Positions 8,147 through 18,140 of a DNA stretch of 64,000 bases are shown here, piece after piece. The notes beneath the pieces are model-generated. The model was not told where the DNA came from and did no database searches. It saw nothing but the letters and a program-made list of their open reading frames with translations. Source of the stretch: Clostridioides difficile ATCC 9689 = DSM 1296 (lineage in GTDB: Bacteria > Bacillota > Clostridia > Peptostreptococcales > Peptostreptococcaceae); the NCBI RefSeq assembly GCF_001077535.1, contig NZ_CP011968.1:1922001-1986000 (forward strand), read 5' to 3'. Within the stretch, counting starts at the first letter, position 1. Each line of letters starts with the position of its first letter. A program made the translations under genes and the position numbers.

Positions 8147-9316
8147 ATGGAGAAGTTAACAGACAGGAGACAGGTTAAGGCAGTAAGCATGGAAACCTTC
8201 ATTTTCCTAATATTACTAGTAGTTGGTTTTGGGTATGTTGGTAGTATTATGGGAGCAGGAATGATGTTCAAAGTAATAATGAGTACAGCACATGCTTTAC
8301 TATTGGAGACAGTTTTCTTAATTATGGCTATGGCAGTTCTTGCAGGCGCATTAAGCGCACTACTTTCAGAGTTTGGAGTAATAGCGTTAATTAATAAAAT
8401 TTTCGCTGTATTTATGAAGCCTTTATATGGACTACCTGGTGCTAGTATAGCAGGAGCTATAACAACTTATTTATCAGATAATCCAGCTATTATACCTTTT
8501 GCTAAAGATAAAACATTCACACAGTATTTTAAACAATACCAAGTTCCAGCATTATGTAACTTAGGAACAGCCTTTGGTATGGGACTTATCTTAACAACAT
8601 TTATGATTTCTCAAGGTACAGAATATGTACTTCCAGCATTAATTGGTAATTTAGGTGCAATTATAGGTAGTGTCATAAGTGTTAGAATAATGTTGACATT
8701 TACTAAGAAGTTTTATAAATACAATCCGGAAGAAGATAAAGCAACAGGAACATTAGAGAAAAAGGATGAATTTAGAGAAATCAGAGAAGGAAATGTATTT
8801 CAAAGAGCTTTAGATGCAATTCTTGAAGGTGGTAAAATGGGGGTAGATATGGGAATGGCTATAATTCCTGGAGTCCTAGTAGTATGTACATTGGTGATGT
8901 TATTAACTTTTGGACCATCTACAGACCCTGTTACAGGTCAAGAAGTTTATACAGGAGCTGCATATGAAGGAATAAAATTACTTCCAGTTATTGGAGATAA
9001 ACTTGGATTTATATTAGAACCATTATTTGGATTTACATCACCAGAGGCAATAGCATTCCCTATAACTTCATTGGGAGCTGTTGGTGCAGCAATGTCTCTA
9101 GTTCCAGAGTTTATAAAGTCAGGAGCTATAACTCCTAATGATATAGCAGTATTTACAGCTATGGGTATGTGTTGGAGTGGATATTTAAGTACACATATTG
9201 GTATGATGGATGCATTAAATGCTAGACAGTTGGCAGGTAAAGCTATTCTTTCTCATACAATAGGTGGTTTATGTGCAGGAGCAGCTGCTCACTTTATATT
9301 TACACTCGTAGGATAA
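8147..9316 (+). CDS. nucleoside-recognition (Gate) domain membrane protein
   Basis: The 389-residue polytopic protein has about eight to ten hydrophobic segments. The central TYLSDNPAIIPFAKDK and the repeated small-residue helices are typical of the Gate/nucleoside-recognition family that includes YjiH-like and spore-maturation (SpmA/B) proteins. The family is thought to transport or gate small solutes; substrate unknown. It stands alone between terminators. GAAGGG lies 9 nt before the ATG. Confidence 0.75.
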   Translation: MEKLTDRRQVKAVSMETFIFLILLVVGFGYVGSIMGAGMMFKVIMSTAHALLLETVFLIMAMAVLAGALSALLSEFGVIALINKIFAVFMKPLYGLPGASIAGAITTYLSDNPAIIPFAKDKTFTQYFKQYQVPALCNLGTAFGMGLILTTFMISQGTEYVLPALIGNLGAIIGSVISVRIMLTFTKKFYKYNPEEDKATGTLEKKDEFREIREGNVFQRALDAILEGGKMGVDMGMAIIPGVLVVCTLVMLLTFGPSTDPVTGQEVYTGAAYEGIKLLPVIGDKLGFILEPLFGFTSPEAIAFPITSLGAVGAAMSLVPEFIKSGAITPNDIAVFTAMGMCWSGYLSTHIGMMDALNARQLAGKAILSHTIGGLCAGAAAHFIFTLVG

Positions 9317-9351
9317 ATGTAATCAGCTAAGATAAAAAATAATATACAAAA

Positions 9352-9402
9352 AAATGGTTGTTGATATGTAATAAGAATTTACATATCAACAACCATTTTT
9401 TT
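9352..9402 (+). terminator. strong terminator
   Basis: A stem of about 20 bp (AAATGGTTGTTGATATGTAA and its complement) is followed by seven T residues, 35 nt after the stop. I see nothing else distinct in the rest of the 9317-9696 gap. Confidence 0.85.
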
Positions 9403-9696
9403 CTGACTAAAGATAATTTATAATACATAAACATTAAGTGGATATTAGAGTTAAGTTATATTTATGTAAAAAGTAACAAAAATCTGTAGAAATTTATGAC
9501 AAAATTTAGTACACTAACTATATGTTCTTATTTAAAATTTAAGGTTAGAATTAGGAATTACCTAGTAGAGTAAGCTTTGATTAATAAAAGAATCATAAAA
9601 TAAAAATATTAGTCATAAAGATTATAAATAACTTACTTAAAATAAAGCCATAGAACTTACAAAAATTAAAAAAGCATATAAATATGGAGGGGTACA

Positions 9697-12600
9697 ATGG
9701 ATGAATTATTTCATATAGGAATTGATGTAGGTTCTACAACGGTGAAGGTTGTGGTACTTAATAATAGTAATAATATAGTTCATAAAGAATATAGAAGACA
9801 TTATTCTGATGTAAAAAAATCAGTTAAAGAAGTACTAAATGGTATATATGAAAAATTGGGAGATATAAATACTACCATTATAATAACTGGTTCAGGTGGA
9901 ATTGGAATATCAAAAAAATTAGGTGTAAAATTTGTTCAGGAAGTTATATCTAGTACAAAATCAATAGAGTATTTTCATCCTGAGACTGATGTTGTCATAG
10001 AACTTGGGGGTGAAGATGCAAAGATAACATATCTAAGTGGAGGAATAGACCAAAGAATGAATGGAATATGTGCAGGTGGCACTGGAGCATTCATAGACCA
10101 GATGGCATCACTTTTAAAGACAGATGCCAGTGGATTAAATGAACTTGCTAAAGGGTATAATGTTATATATCCCATAGCTTCAAGATGTGGTGTTTTTGCT
10201 AAAACAGATATTCAACCTCTTATAAATGATGGAGCCAATCAGACTGATATAGCAATGAGTATTTTCAATGCAGTTGTCGTACAAACTGTGAGTGTCCTTT
10301 CTTGTGGAAGAAAAATAGAAGGAAATGTTGCGTTTTTGGGTGGTCCATTGTACTTTTTATCTGAACTTAGAGAAGCATTTAAAAGAGTATTGGATTTAAA
10401 AGATGAAAACATAATCTTCCCAGAAAATGCACAACTTTATATTGCTATTGGCGCAGGATTATTATCAGTAGATGAAGATAATATACAACTAAAATCTCTA
10501 ATAGAAAAATTGGATAGCATAAAGAATATTGAAGATGGAGAAGTAAATTTATTAGAACCTTTATTTAAAGATAAAAATGAGTATGAAGAATTTTCAAGAA
10601 GACATGAAAAAGAAAAAATAAATTATGTGGACATAAATTCAATAAAAAGTAATTGTTATTTAGGAATTGATGCAGGCTCAACTACAACTAAAGCAGCACT
10701 TATTGATGAGGATGGAAGACTTGTATATTCTTATTATAATAGCAATGAAGGAAATCCATTAAAAACAACCATTAAAGTTATAAATGAAGTATATGATATA
10801 TTACCAAAAAATATTAAAATATTGAGTTCAACTGTAACTGGATATGGAGAAGGTCTTATTAAAAAAGCTCTTAAAATCGATAACGGAGAGATAGAGACTA
10901 TAGCACATTACAAAGCTGCTAAATTTTTCAATAAAGATGTAGATTTTATACTTGATATTGGTGGTCAAGATATGAAGTGCCTAAAAATAAAAGATGGAGT
11001 AATTGATAATATAATATTAAATGAGGCTTGTTCATCAGGTTGTGGCTCATTTTTAGAGACATTTGCAAGTTCTTTATCTATGACAATAGAAGAATTTGCA
11101 CACGAAGGTATTTATTCTCAAAATCCTGTAGATTTAGGTTCAAGATGTACTGTATTTATGAATTCTAGAGTAAAACAAGCTCAAAAAGAAGGTGCAAGTG
11201 TTGGAGATATATCAGCAGGGCTATCTTATTCAGTAATAAAAAATGCTTTATTTAAAGTAATAAAGATTAGAGATTTAAATGAGATTGGTAATAATATTGT
11301 TGTACAAGGTGGAACCTTTTATAATGATTTGGTGCTTAGAAGCTTTGAAAAACTAATTGGAAAAAATGTAATTAGACCTAATATTTCAGGAATTATGGGA
11401 GCTTTTGGTTCAGCACTTATAGCTAAAGAAAAATATGAAAGTGGATACAAAACATCCTTGTTATCTAAGGAAGAGTTGAATAATATCAAGCTAGAAGCAA
11501 GTGTAACTAGATGTAAAGGTTGTTCAAATCATTGTCTTCTTACAATAAATAAATTTTCTGATAATGAAATTTTTATTTCAGGTAATAGATGTGAGAAGGG
11601 TGAAGCTATTTATGGTGATAAAAAAATAGGATTAGAAAAGAAAAAACCAATAAATTTATTTAAGTACAAATACAATAGAATTTTTAGATATAAACCATTG
11701 GAAAAAGAAGAAGCAAAAAATGGGGAAATAGGGATACCAAGAGTATTAAATATGTATGAAGATTATCCATTTTGGTTTACTTTTTTCAATGCTATGGGCT
11801 TTAGAGTTGTACTTTCAGATAGGTCATCAAAACAGTTATATGAAACTGGTATAACTAGTATTGCATCTGAAACAGTTTGTTATCCAGGAAAATTAGTTCA
11901 TGGACATATAGAAAATTTAATTGCAAAAGGTATAAAAAATATATTTTATCCAAGTGTAACAAATGAAAATAAAGAGGATTCAAATGCAGATAATTATTAT
12001 AATTGTCCTGTTGTAATATCATATTCTGAAGTAATAAAAAACAATGTAGAAAATATAAGAAATAAGAACATAAATTATATAAATCCATTTATAAGTCTAA
12101 ATGATAAGGAAAAATTGAAGAAAAGACTATATGATGAATTATCAAGACATTTTTCTGATATAAAAATAACTAAAGAAGAAGTTAATCATGCAGTTGATAA
12201 AGCTACTGAGGAACAGAATTTATTTAAAATGGAGATACAAGCAGCAGGTGAAAGAGCACTTAAAGAAATAAAAGAAAGAAATATGAAGGGGATTGTGTTA
12301 TGTGGAAGACCATATCATATAGACCCAGAAATAAATCATGGAATGCCAGAGCTTATAAATTCATTAGATATGGCAGTGCTTACTGAAGACTCTATATGTC
12401 ATTTAGCCAATGTACAAAGACCACTTAGAGTTGTAGACCAATGGGTATATCATTCAAGATTGTATAAAGCAGCTAGTTTTGTGAGAGATAAAAACTATTT
12501 GGAACTTGTTCAACTTAATTCATTTGGCTGTGGATTAGATGCAGTAACTACAGACCAGGTTCAAGAAATACTTAATGAAAAATCGAAGATATATACTATT

Positions 12601-13950
12601 ATAAAGATTGACGAAGGCAACAATTTAGGAGCAGCTAAGATAAGGATGAGGTCCTTAAAAGCAGCTATGTTTGAGAGAGAAAGCAAAAATATAGATGTAA
12701 AAAATATAAAGGTAAACAGGATACAGTATGCTAAAAATAATCAGATAACGAACAAACATACTATATTAGCACCACAAATGTCTCCAATACATTTCCAATT
12801 CCTTGAAAAAGCTGTTAACTTAAGTGGTTATAATATAGAAATTCTAAAAGATACTGATAGTAGTGTAATTGAAGAAGGGTTAAGATATGTAAATAATGAT
12901 GCATGTTATCCAGCTATAATAGTTGTAGGTCAGCTAATAACAGCATTAAAATCTGGCAAATATGATTTAAATAACACTTCTGTTACTATAACTCAGACTG
13001 GTGGAGGTTGTAGAGCTACAAATTATATTGGATTCTTAAGAAAGGCTATATATGATGCTGGATTTAAAGATGTTCCTGTCATTGCACTTAGTGTAAATGG
13101 AATAGAAGATAGTGGTATAATGGATAATATATCACTAAAATTAATCAATAGACTCTTTATGTCTGTTGTTTATGGTGATTTGCTGATGAAAGTACTATAT
13201 AGAGTAAGACCATATGAAAAAGTTACTGGAAGTGCAAATGCTCTATATGAAAAATGGGTTGATATATGCAAATCTTCTCTTGTTAAAGCAAAAATTTCTG
13301 TATTTACTAGAAATATAAAAGATATAGTAAAAGAATTTGATAATTTAGAGATACTAGATATCAAAAAACCAAAAGTAGGTTTGGTTGGAGAAATATTGGT
13401 GAAATTCCATCCAATTGCAAATAATAATTTAGTAGATATATTAGAGCGAGAAGGTGCTGAAGCAGTCGTGCCAGACCTTACAAATTTCTTCTTAAGTTGT
13501 GCCTTTAATACTATATACAAACACACTCATTTAGAAGGAAGTAGAAAGAGTAGAATGATAGGAGAGGCATTTATATACATAACTGGAATATATCAAAGAG
13601 TATATAAAAAAGCACTTGATAAGAGTGAGAGATTTTATGCTCCAGCCAATATAAAAAATGTTGCTAAAAGTACAGAACCAGTAGTGTCATTAGGTAATCA
13701 AACTGGAGAAGGTTGGCTTTTAACAGGTGAAATGGTTGAATTATTAAATGAAGGTGTAGAAAACATTATTTGTATGCAACCTTTTGGATGTTTACCTAAT
13801 CACATAATTGGTAAGGGTTCTATAAAAGAATTAAAGAGGTTGTATAAAAATGCAAATATAATACCTATTGATTATGACCCTTCTGCAAGTGAGGTAAATC
13901 AACTTAACAGGATAAAACTTATGCTTTCTAAGGCTTTTAAAAATATATAA
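9697..13950 (+). CDS. 2-hydroxyacyl-CoA dehydratase activator fused to dehydratase-like domain
   Basis: This 1417-residue protein has two ASKHA ATPase modules, starting at GIDVGSTTVKVVVL (residue 8) and GIDAGSTTTKAALI (residue 324). Each carries the Cys-containing loop (CAGGTGAF; CSSGCGSF) that binds the bridging 4Fe-4S cluster in HgdC/BcrA-type activators. A Cys cluster (CKGCSNHC) follows, then a DUF2229/HgdB-like region with CGRPYHIDPE and DACYPA. Such proteins use ATP to drive an electron into 2-hydroxyacyl-CoA dehydratases in amino-acid fermentation; the partner of this large stand-alone form is unknown. GGAGGGG is 7 nt before the ATG. Confidence 0.88.
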   Translation: MDELFHIGIDVGSTTVKVVVLNNSNNIVHKEYRRHYSDVKKSVKEVLNGIYEKLGDINTTIIITGSGGIGISKKLGVKFVQEVISSTKSIEYFHPETDVVIELGGEDAKITYLSGGIDQRMNGICAGGTGAFIDQMASLLKTDASGLNELAKGYNVIYPIASRCGVFAKTDIQPLINDGANQTDIAMSIFNAVVVQTVSVLSCGRKIEGNVAFLGGPLYFLSELREAFKRVLDLKDENIIFPENAQLYIAIGAGLLSVDEDNIQLKSLIEKLDSIKNIEDGEVNLLEPLFKDKNEYEEFSRRHEKEKINYVDINSIKSNCYLGIDAGSTTTKAALIDEDGRLVYSYYNSNEGNPLKTTIKVINEVYDILPKNIKILSSTVTGYGEGLIKKALKIDNGEIETIAHYKAAKFFNKDVDFILDIGGQDMKCLKIKDGVIDNIILNEACSSGCGSFLETFASSLSMTIEEFAHEGIYSQNPVDLGSRCTVFMNSRVKQAQKEGASVGDISAGLSYSVIKNALFKVIKIRDLNEIGNNIVVQGGTFYNDLVLRSFEKLIGKNVIRPNISGIMGAFGSALIAKEKYESGYKTSLLSKEELNNIKLEASVTRCKGCSNHCLLTINKFSDNEIFISGNRCEKGEAIYGDKKIGLEKKKPINLFKYKYNRIFRYKPLEKEEAKNGEIGIPRVLNMYEDYPFWFTFFNAMGFRVVLSDRSSKQLYETGITSIASETVCYPGKLVHGHIENLIAKGIKNIFYPSVTNENKEDSNADNYYNCPVVISYSEVIKNNVENIRNKNINYINPFISLNDKEKLKKRLYDELSRHFSDIKITKEEVNHAVDKATEEQNLFKMEIQAAGERALKEIKERNMKGIVLCGRPYHIDPEINHGMPELINSLDMAVLTEDSICHLANVQRPLRVVDQWVYHSRLYKAASFVRDKNYLELVQLNSFGCGLDAVTTDQVQEILNEKSKIYTIIKIDEGNNLGAAKIRMRSLKAAMFERESKNIDVKNIKVNRIQYAKNNQITNKHTILAPQMSPIHFQFLEKAVNLSGYNIEILKDTDSSVIEEGLRYVNNDACYPAIIVVGQLITALKSGKYDLNNTSVTITQTGGGCRATNYIGFLRKAIYDAGFKDVPVIALSVNGIEDSGIMDNISLKLINRLFMSVVYGDLLMKVLYRVRPYEKVTGSANALYEKWVDICKSSLVKAKISVFTRNIKDIVKEFDNLEILDIKKPKVGLVGEILVKFHPIANNNLVDILEREGAEAVVPDLTNFFLSCAFNTIYKHTHLEGSRKSRMIGEAFIYITGIYQRVYKKALDKSERFYAPANIKNVAKSTEPVVSLGNQTGEGWLLTGEMVELLNEGVENIICMQPFGCLPNHIIGKGSIKELKRLYKNANIIPIDYDPSASEVNQLNRIKLMLSKAFKNI

Positions 13951-14017
13951 GATTTATATTTTGATATGTTAAAAGTTAATGAATTTAAAAATATACTCTA
14001 TATTAAGTATCTATAAA

Positions 14018-14052
14018 AAAGAGTTATCCTATTTTTTAGGGTAACTCTTTAT
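14018..14052 (+). terminator. terminator after the dehydratase activator gene
   Basis: AAAGAGTTATCC pairs with GGGTAACTCTTT around a 9-nt loop, 67 nt after the stop. Confidence 0.75.
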
Positions 14053-14098
14053 TAGTTAAAAAATTATATGTATACTGATATTAAAGGGGGGAAGTAAT

Positions 14099-14593
14099 AT
14101 GAGTTTAGTATATGATGTTTATAAATCAAAATTAGGAAATTTGTACATATTAAGTGAAGATGGTTTTATAGTTAGTATATACATAGGAGATGAAAAATTT
14201 AATAATTTAAAAAATGAATGTATTAAAAAAGGAATTGATATAAAGAGAAGTAAGGAAGATTTAAAGGAAGCAATAAGCCAGATAGATGATTACTTTAATG
14301 GAAAAAGAAAAGTCTTTAATTTAAATATTCGTATTGAAGGGACTGAATTTCAAAAATCAGTTTATAGGGAAATGTTAAAAATACCTTATGGAGAAACATT
14401 GTGTTATTCAGATATAGCAAGAAATATAAACAATCCAAAATCAGTAAGAGCAATAGGACAAGCAAGTAAAAGTAATAAAATTCCAATAATAATACCTTGT
14501 CATAGAGTAGTTGGCAAAAAAGATATTGGTGGATATATGGGGAATCATTCTGATTTGAAAGAGATACTATTAAATTTAGAAAGACAGAGTTAA
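14099..14593 (+). CDS. ogt: methylated-DNA--protein-cysteine methyltransferase
   Basis: The 164-residue suicide enzyme moves the methyl group from O6-methylguanine to its own cysteine. The active-site block IPCHRVVGKKDIGGY holds the acceptor Cys, and upstream FQKSVYREMLKIPYGETLCYSDIA with SVRAIGQA is the DNA-binding helix-turn-helix with its Arg finger. Length is usual for Ogt without an Ada domain. GGGGGGAAG precedes the ATG by 6 nt. Confidence 0.93.
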   Translation: MSLVYDVYKSKLGNLYILSEDGFIVSIYIGDEKFNNLKNECIKKGIDIKRSKEDLKEAISQIDDYFNGKRKVFNLNIRIEGTEFQKSVYREMLKIPYGETLCYSDIARNINNPKSVRAIGQASKSNKIPIIIPCHRVVGKKDIGGYMGNHSDLKEILLNLERQS

Positions 14594-14708
14594 CTTAGAA
14601 AGAAATGTTTTTATTGTTAATATTTGATATAATAATAGTAAAAAGAAGTATTTTTTACAAAAATAATAAGGAATTTATTTTAATTTACAAAAATGAGGGG
14701 GGATTTTA

Positions 14709-15086
14709 ATGTGTGATAAAGTTATAGCATCAAAATATCATGAGAAGGGATTTAATTGTGCAGAATCAGTTATAAAAGCATATAATGAGGAATTTAATAC
14801 AGATATACCAGTTTGTTTAGGAAGTGGACTGGGTTCAGGGTGTGGGGTTGCTAGTTTATGTGGTGCAGTAAATGCATCAAATATAATAATTGGATATGTA
14901 AAAGGCAGAAACCACGAAGATGAAAGTACTAAAGCTAAAGTATATGCTAAAGATTTAACTACAACAGTAAGAAAAGAGTATGGTTCAGAGTTATGTATAG
15001 ACCTAAAAAAAGATTTAGTTGCTTGTAGAGAAATAATGGATTTCGCATATGATAGTCTAAAGGAAACTTTAAAAAAAGAATTATAA
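14709..15086 (+). CDS. C_GCAxxG_C_C family protein
   Basis: The 125-residue protein matches the family named for its spaced cysteines: FNCAESV, GLGSGCGVASLCGAVNAS, then ELCIDLK and ACREIM. The cysteines may bind a metal or cluster; some relatives sit next to redox genes. Function is unknown. A strong GAGGGGGG site lies 6 nt before the ATG, and a terminator follows directly. Confidence 0.85.
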   Translation: MCDKVIASKYHEKGFNCAESVIKAYNEEFNTDIPVCLGSGLGSGCGVASLCGAVNASNIIIGYVKGRNHEDESTKAKVYAKDLTTTVRKEYGSELCIDLKKDLVACREIMDFAYDSLKETLKKEL

Positions 15087-15089
15087 GAA

Positions 15090-15129
15090 AATAAGCTATC
15101 AAATATAAATTATTTGATAGCTTATTTTT
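15090..15129 (+). terminator. terminator after the C_GCAxxG_C_C gene
   Basis: AATAAGCTATCAAATA pairs with TATTTGATAGCTTATT, followed by TTT, 4 nt after the stop. Confidence 0.85.
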
Positions 15130-15291
15130 ATAGCCGATACTAAATAAATCAAATATATTTTAGAATTATTATTTGTAAATAAACAGCAAATAATTTTAGG
15201 CTTTTTATTTAATATAGTTTTTATTTATATTTATTTTTGAATATGTTATACTTTGTTTAAATAAATATTTGTAATGAGGGAGATGAGAAGA

Positions 15292-15732
15292 TTGAAGAAT
15301 CTCAATTTACTTATTAATAAATTATATTCAAAAAATCATAATGAAGCATATAAAACTTTTTTATTCTTAGAAAATGAAAGTTTAAAATCAAATATTACAT
15401 ATTGTTTTTTTGACTCATTCCTAGAAATGATTGATAACGAAAACTCATATATTCGAACAAGGGGATTGTTATTAATCTCTGCAAATGCTCAGTGGGATAT
15501 TGATAATAAAATTGAAATAAATATAGATAGTATACTAAGTCATATCGTAGATAAAAAACCTTCTGTATCAAGAATGTTTATTAAATCCATACCTAATATT
15601 ACAAAGTATAAAGAAAATCTTATTAATCGCATAAAAATGGAATTAAGTAATGCAGATATAAGTATTTATAATAATAATATGAAACCATTAGTAGAAAAGG
15701 ATATAAACGATACATTATCTAATATTAGTTAA
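15292..15732 (+). CDS. helical HEAT-like protein, unknown function
   Basis: The predicted product is 146 residues, nearly all alpha-helical (YKTFLFLENESLKSNITYCF; SYIRTRGLLLISANAQWD), and looks like a short HEAT-repeat-type protein; similar proteins are often loosely labelled SufBD. I prefer a TTG start at 15292, because GAGGGAG at 15276-15282 lies 9 nt ahead of it; the ATGs at 15274 and 15283 overlap or abut that site. The family call is a pattern judgement only. Confidence 0.6.
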   Translation: MKNLNLLINKLYSKNHNEAYKTFLFLENESLKSNITYCFFDSFLEMIDNENSYIRTRGLLLISANAQWDIDNKIEINIDSILSHIVDKKPSVSRMFIKSIPNITKYKENLINRIKMELSNADISIYNNNMKPLVEKDINDTLSNIS

Positions 15733-16359
15733 ATATTAATATAGAAATTGAATATTATCTAGTTACAATTATTTATAACTAAGATAATAAAACAACAATG
15801 GTGCTAATTTATATGTATAAATTAATTATGAAAAATTTATATAAGTAAAATATATTAACATAAAGGTAAAATTTTGTATACTAAAAGGGAATATTTACAG
15901 TTTAATGGCAGTTTTAAAATAATAAATTAAAGCTGTCATTTTTATTTAAAAATTTTTAGAAAAAGTACAATAGTGTTAATGTGTGAATTAGATAAGGTGT
16001 ATATAATAGTTTAGATGATATGATATAAAATATGTTGTAAATTAAATGTTTTCTTTGACAATATATACACAAGGATGATAATATCTATATGAATAAAAGA
16101 TAGTGTGTAATTTGATAATATGTAATTATAACATTATGATATAATTACAATAAAGTATGTAATAATCTGTAGAAATTTCAAGCTAGTTATCTAAGTCGGA
16201 TAACTAAATCTAAACGGAATACATAATGTATTAAATAAATGATGATACTAAAATGATACTATTTTTATAGAAATTTATTGAGGTATATAATTAATGAAAA
16301 TAATATATTAAATTATATAATATATTGAGTTTTACATAAAAGCAAAGGTGGGAATAAAA
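15733..16359 (+). other. AT-rich intergenic region with two hairpins
   Basis: This 627-bp gap has no gene I can support. A likely terminator lies at about 15904-15945 (AATGGCAG pairing with CTGTCATT, then a T run). A second hairpin at 16184-16206 has an 8-bp stem (TAGTTATC/GATAACTA) with a 7-nt loop and no T run, so it may be an operator or a structured leader of the next gene. Confidence 0.5.
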
Positions 16360-17667
16360 ATGAAAGAAATTGCTGATGCTATAACATCAGAGTATTTAAG
16401 CTATGGTATCAATGAAGATATTAGTATCTATGAAGGTAGATTTTGCATATATTTAGATAAAAAATATAGATGTAATGGGAAAATTTATTATAAAATGACA
16501 CCTCCAATATCTATAAGTTTTAAAGCAGACATAGGTTGTGTTGAAGAGATAGACAATGAAGATGACAATTTAGCTTTAGATTATGATAATGCTATTCTTG
16601 AAGTTCATGGATATAAAATTATTTCTATAACAATAAATACTTTAAGTGAATTTAGTGTAGAAGGTTATATCAATGATGACTGCATAAAATCTAAGAACTC
16701 CTATGTTGAATATGTAGATTTTAATATAATAAACTTAGATAAAATACCTGGAAAACTCATTAAATACAATGATAAGGTATACGCAGGTAGAATTGAATTT
16801 GATATAAATGATTATGTTGTAACTATAGACAAGCGATATGATTATAGAAAAGAATTAAAATCAGAATTAAAGTCTAAATCTGGAGCAATAATAACTCATA
16901 TAGGTAGGATTAGAAGAAAAGATGGTAGAATTTTTAGAACAAATAATACAATAAATCTTTTAGATAGGATATCAACAGCTTTGAGTTTTATGTGTGGAAG
17001 ATATGTAGGGTTTTGTTTGGCCAAAGGGTATAGAAGTGGTAATGAAGTTTATAGAATATGGAATGAAAATCAAATATCTCCTTTTAGATATGTACCAACA
17101 TGGTCAGATACACTTTCAAATTATCATAATATGGAAAAATATATAAGCCTTATGTGTAAAAAGCTAGAAGATTTTTATTATGGTTCTGCTATAAAGAGTG
17201 TTGTTGATTGGTACATAGAATCTCTTGGAAGTGCTACCATGGAAAACAATATAATATCTGTACAAATTGCACTTGAAACTTTGTCATATGTAATTCTAGT
17301 GGAACAAAATAAGATACTTACAGATGAAGTATTTGACTGTAATTTGGCATCTAAAAATATAAGACTCTTACTTGATACATGTAAGATACCATATGGTAAA
17401 CATGAATTAAATATATTTGATAATATAATAAAAAATAAATTTGATGATGGAGTGGATTTAGTTATTTATTTAAGAAATAGCATAGTTCATCCAAGTAGAA
17501 AGACTCATAGAGCTGTGTTAGAGGTTGAAGATATTTGGAATATAATTTCAATAGGAACGAGATATATTGAACTTGTTTTACTCTTTATTTTAGGTTATAG
17601 AGGAGAATATTCAAACAGATTAGTAGAAAGATGTTATGGTGAAGTGGAAGTTGTACCTTGGAACTAG
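16360..17667 (+). CDS. HEPN-like protein, possible ribonuclease
   Basis: The 435-residue protein has a beta-rich N-terminal half (to about residue 190) and a helical C-terminal half. The segment VIYLRNSIVHPSRKTH near residue 375 carries RNSIVH, an R-x4-H motif of the kind HEPN ribonucleases use for catalysis. The two-part layout resembles ApeA-type defence proteins and YopA-like phage proteins, but I cannot confirm either. AAGGTGGG lies 7 nt before ATG 16360, preferred over the GTG at 16348 that overlaps it. No toxin-antitoxin partner is adjacent. Confidence 0.5.
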   Translation: MKEIADAITSEYLSYGINEDISIYEGRFCIYLDKKYRCNGKIYYKMTPPISISFKADIGCVEEIDNEDDNLALDYDNAILEVHGYKIISITINTLSEFSVEGYINDDCIKSKNSYVEYVDFNIINLDKIPGKLIKYNDKVYAGRIEFDINDYVVTIDKRYDYRKELKSELKSKSGAIITHIGRIRRKDGRIFRTNNTINLLDRISTALSFMCGRYVGFCLAKGYRSGNEVYRIWNENQISPFRYVPTWSDTLSNYHNMEKYISLMCKKLEDFYYGSAIKSVVDWYIESLGSATMENNIISVQIALETLSYVILVEQNKILTDEVFDCNLASKNIRLLLDTCKIPYGKHELNIFDNIIKNKFDDGVDLVIYLRNSIVHPSRKTHRAVLEVEDIWNIISIGTRYIELVLLFILGYRGEYSNRLVERCYGEVEVVPWN

Positions 17668-17694
17668 ATTTTTATATTTATTTTAAAATATATA

Positions 17695-17721
17695 TTGACA
17701 TATATTGCCTTATGCTATAAA
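17695..17721 (+). promoter_or_regulatory. promoter of the His T-box operon
   Basis: TTGACA and an extended -10 (TGCTATAAA) lie about 70 bp before the T-box stem I. Confidence 0.6.
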
Positions 17722-17789
17722 ATCAATATCATAATAATAATTCAGAATAACATTAAATGCTAAGAAAAGAAATAGTAAAAGTAGTTAAT

Positions 17790-18041
17790 CTTAAACAGAG
17801 AGTTTCCGATTGGTGAGAGGAGCAATAGATTTTACTTTGAACACATCTTTGAGCAGGACTCTGAAAGAGTAGAAATACTTTATTAGGAGATTTCCGGAAT
17901 CCTTGCACCCGTTATAGTGCTAGAGTATAATAATTTTATTGTACTTAAAGAGGTTAGTGTCGTGAGGCATTAATGAACAGAGGTGGAACCACGAGAGTTA
18001 ACTCCCGTCCTCTAGCAGAAGCTAGAGGCGGGAGTTTTTTA
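17790..18041 (+). promoter_or_regulatory. T-box riboswitch, histidine-type specifier
   Basis: The leader has the stem I start AGAGAGTTTCCG, the GATTGGTGAGAGG region, the specifier loop GAACACATCTTTGAGC, the antiterminator box AGAGGTGGAACCACG at 17979-17993, and a terminator with an 18-nt-class stem (ACTCCCG.../...CGGGAGT, then TTTTTT). Aligning the specifier loop with that of glyQS leaders (codon directly before AT..TTGAGC) gives CAC at 17842-17844, a His codon. Uncharged tRNA-His would then switch on the ABC transporter genes downstream. Confidence 0.85.
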
Positions 18042-18140
18042 ATATAATTTTTTAAGCGCGCAGAGAATTATATTGCAATAGATACACTTTTTAAAAAATA
18101 ATCAAAATATTTTAAAAATTAAAAGACGAGGGAGAATATT

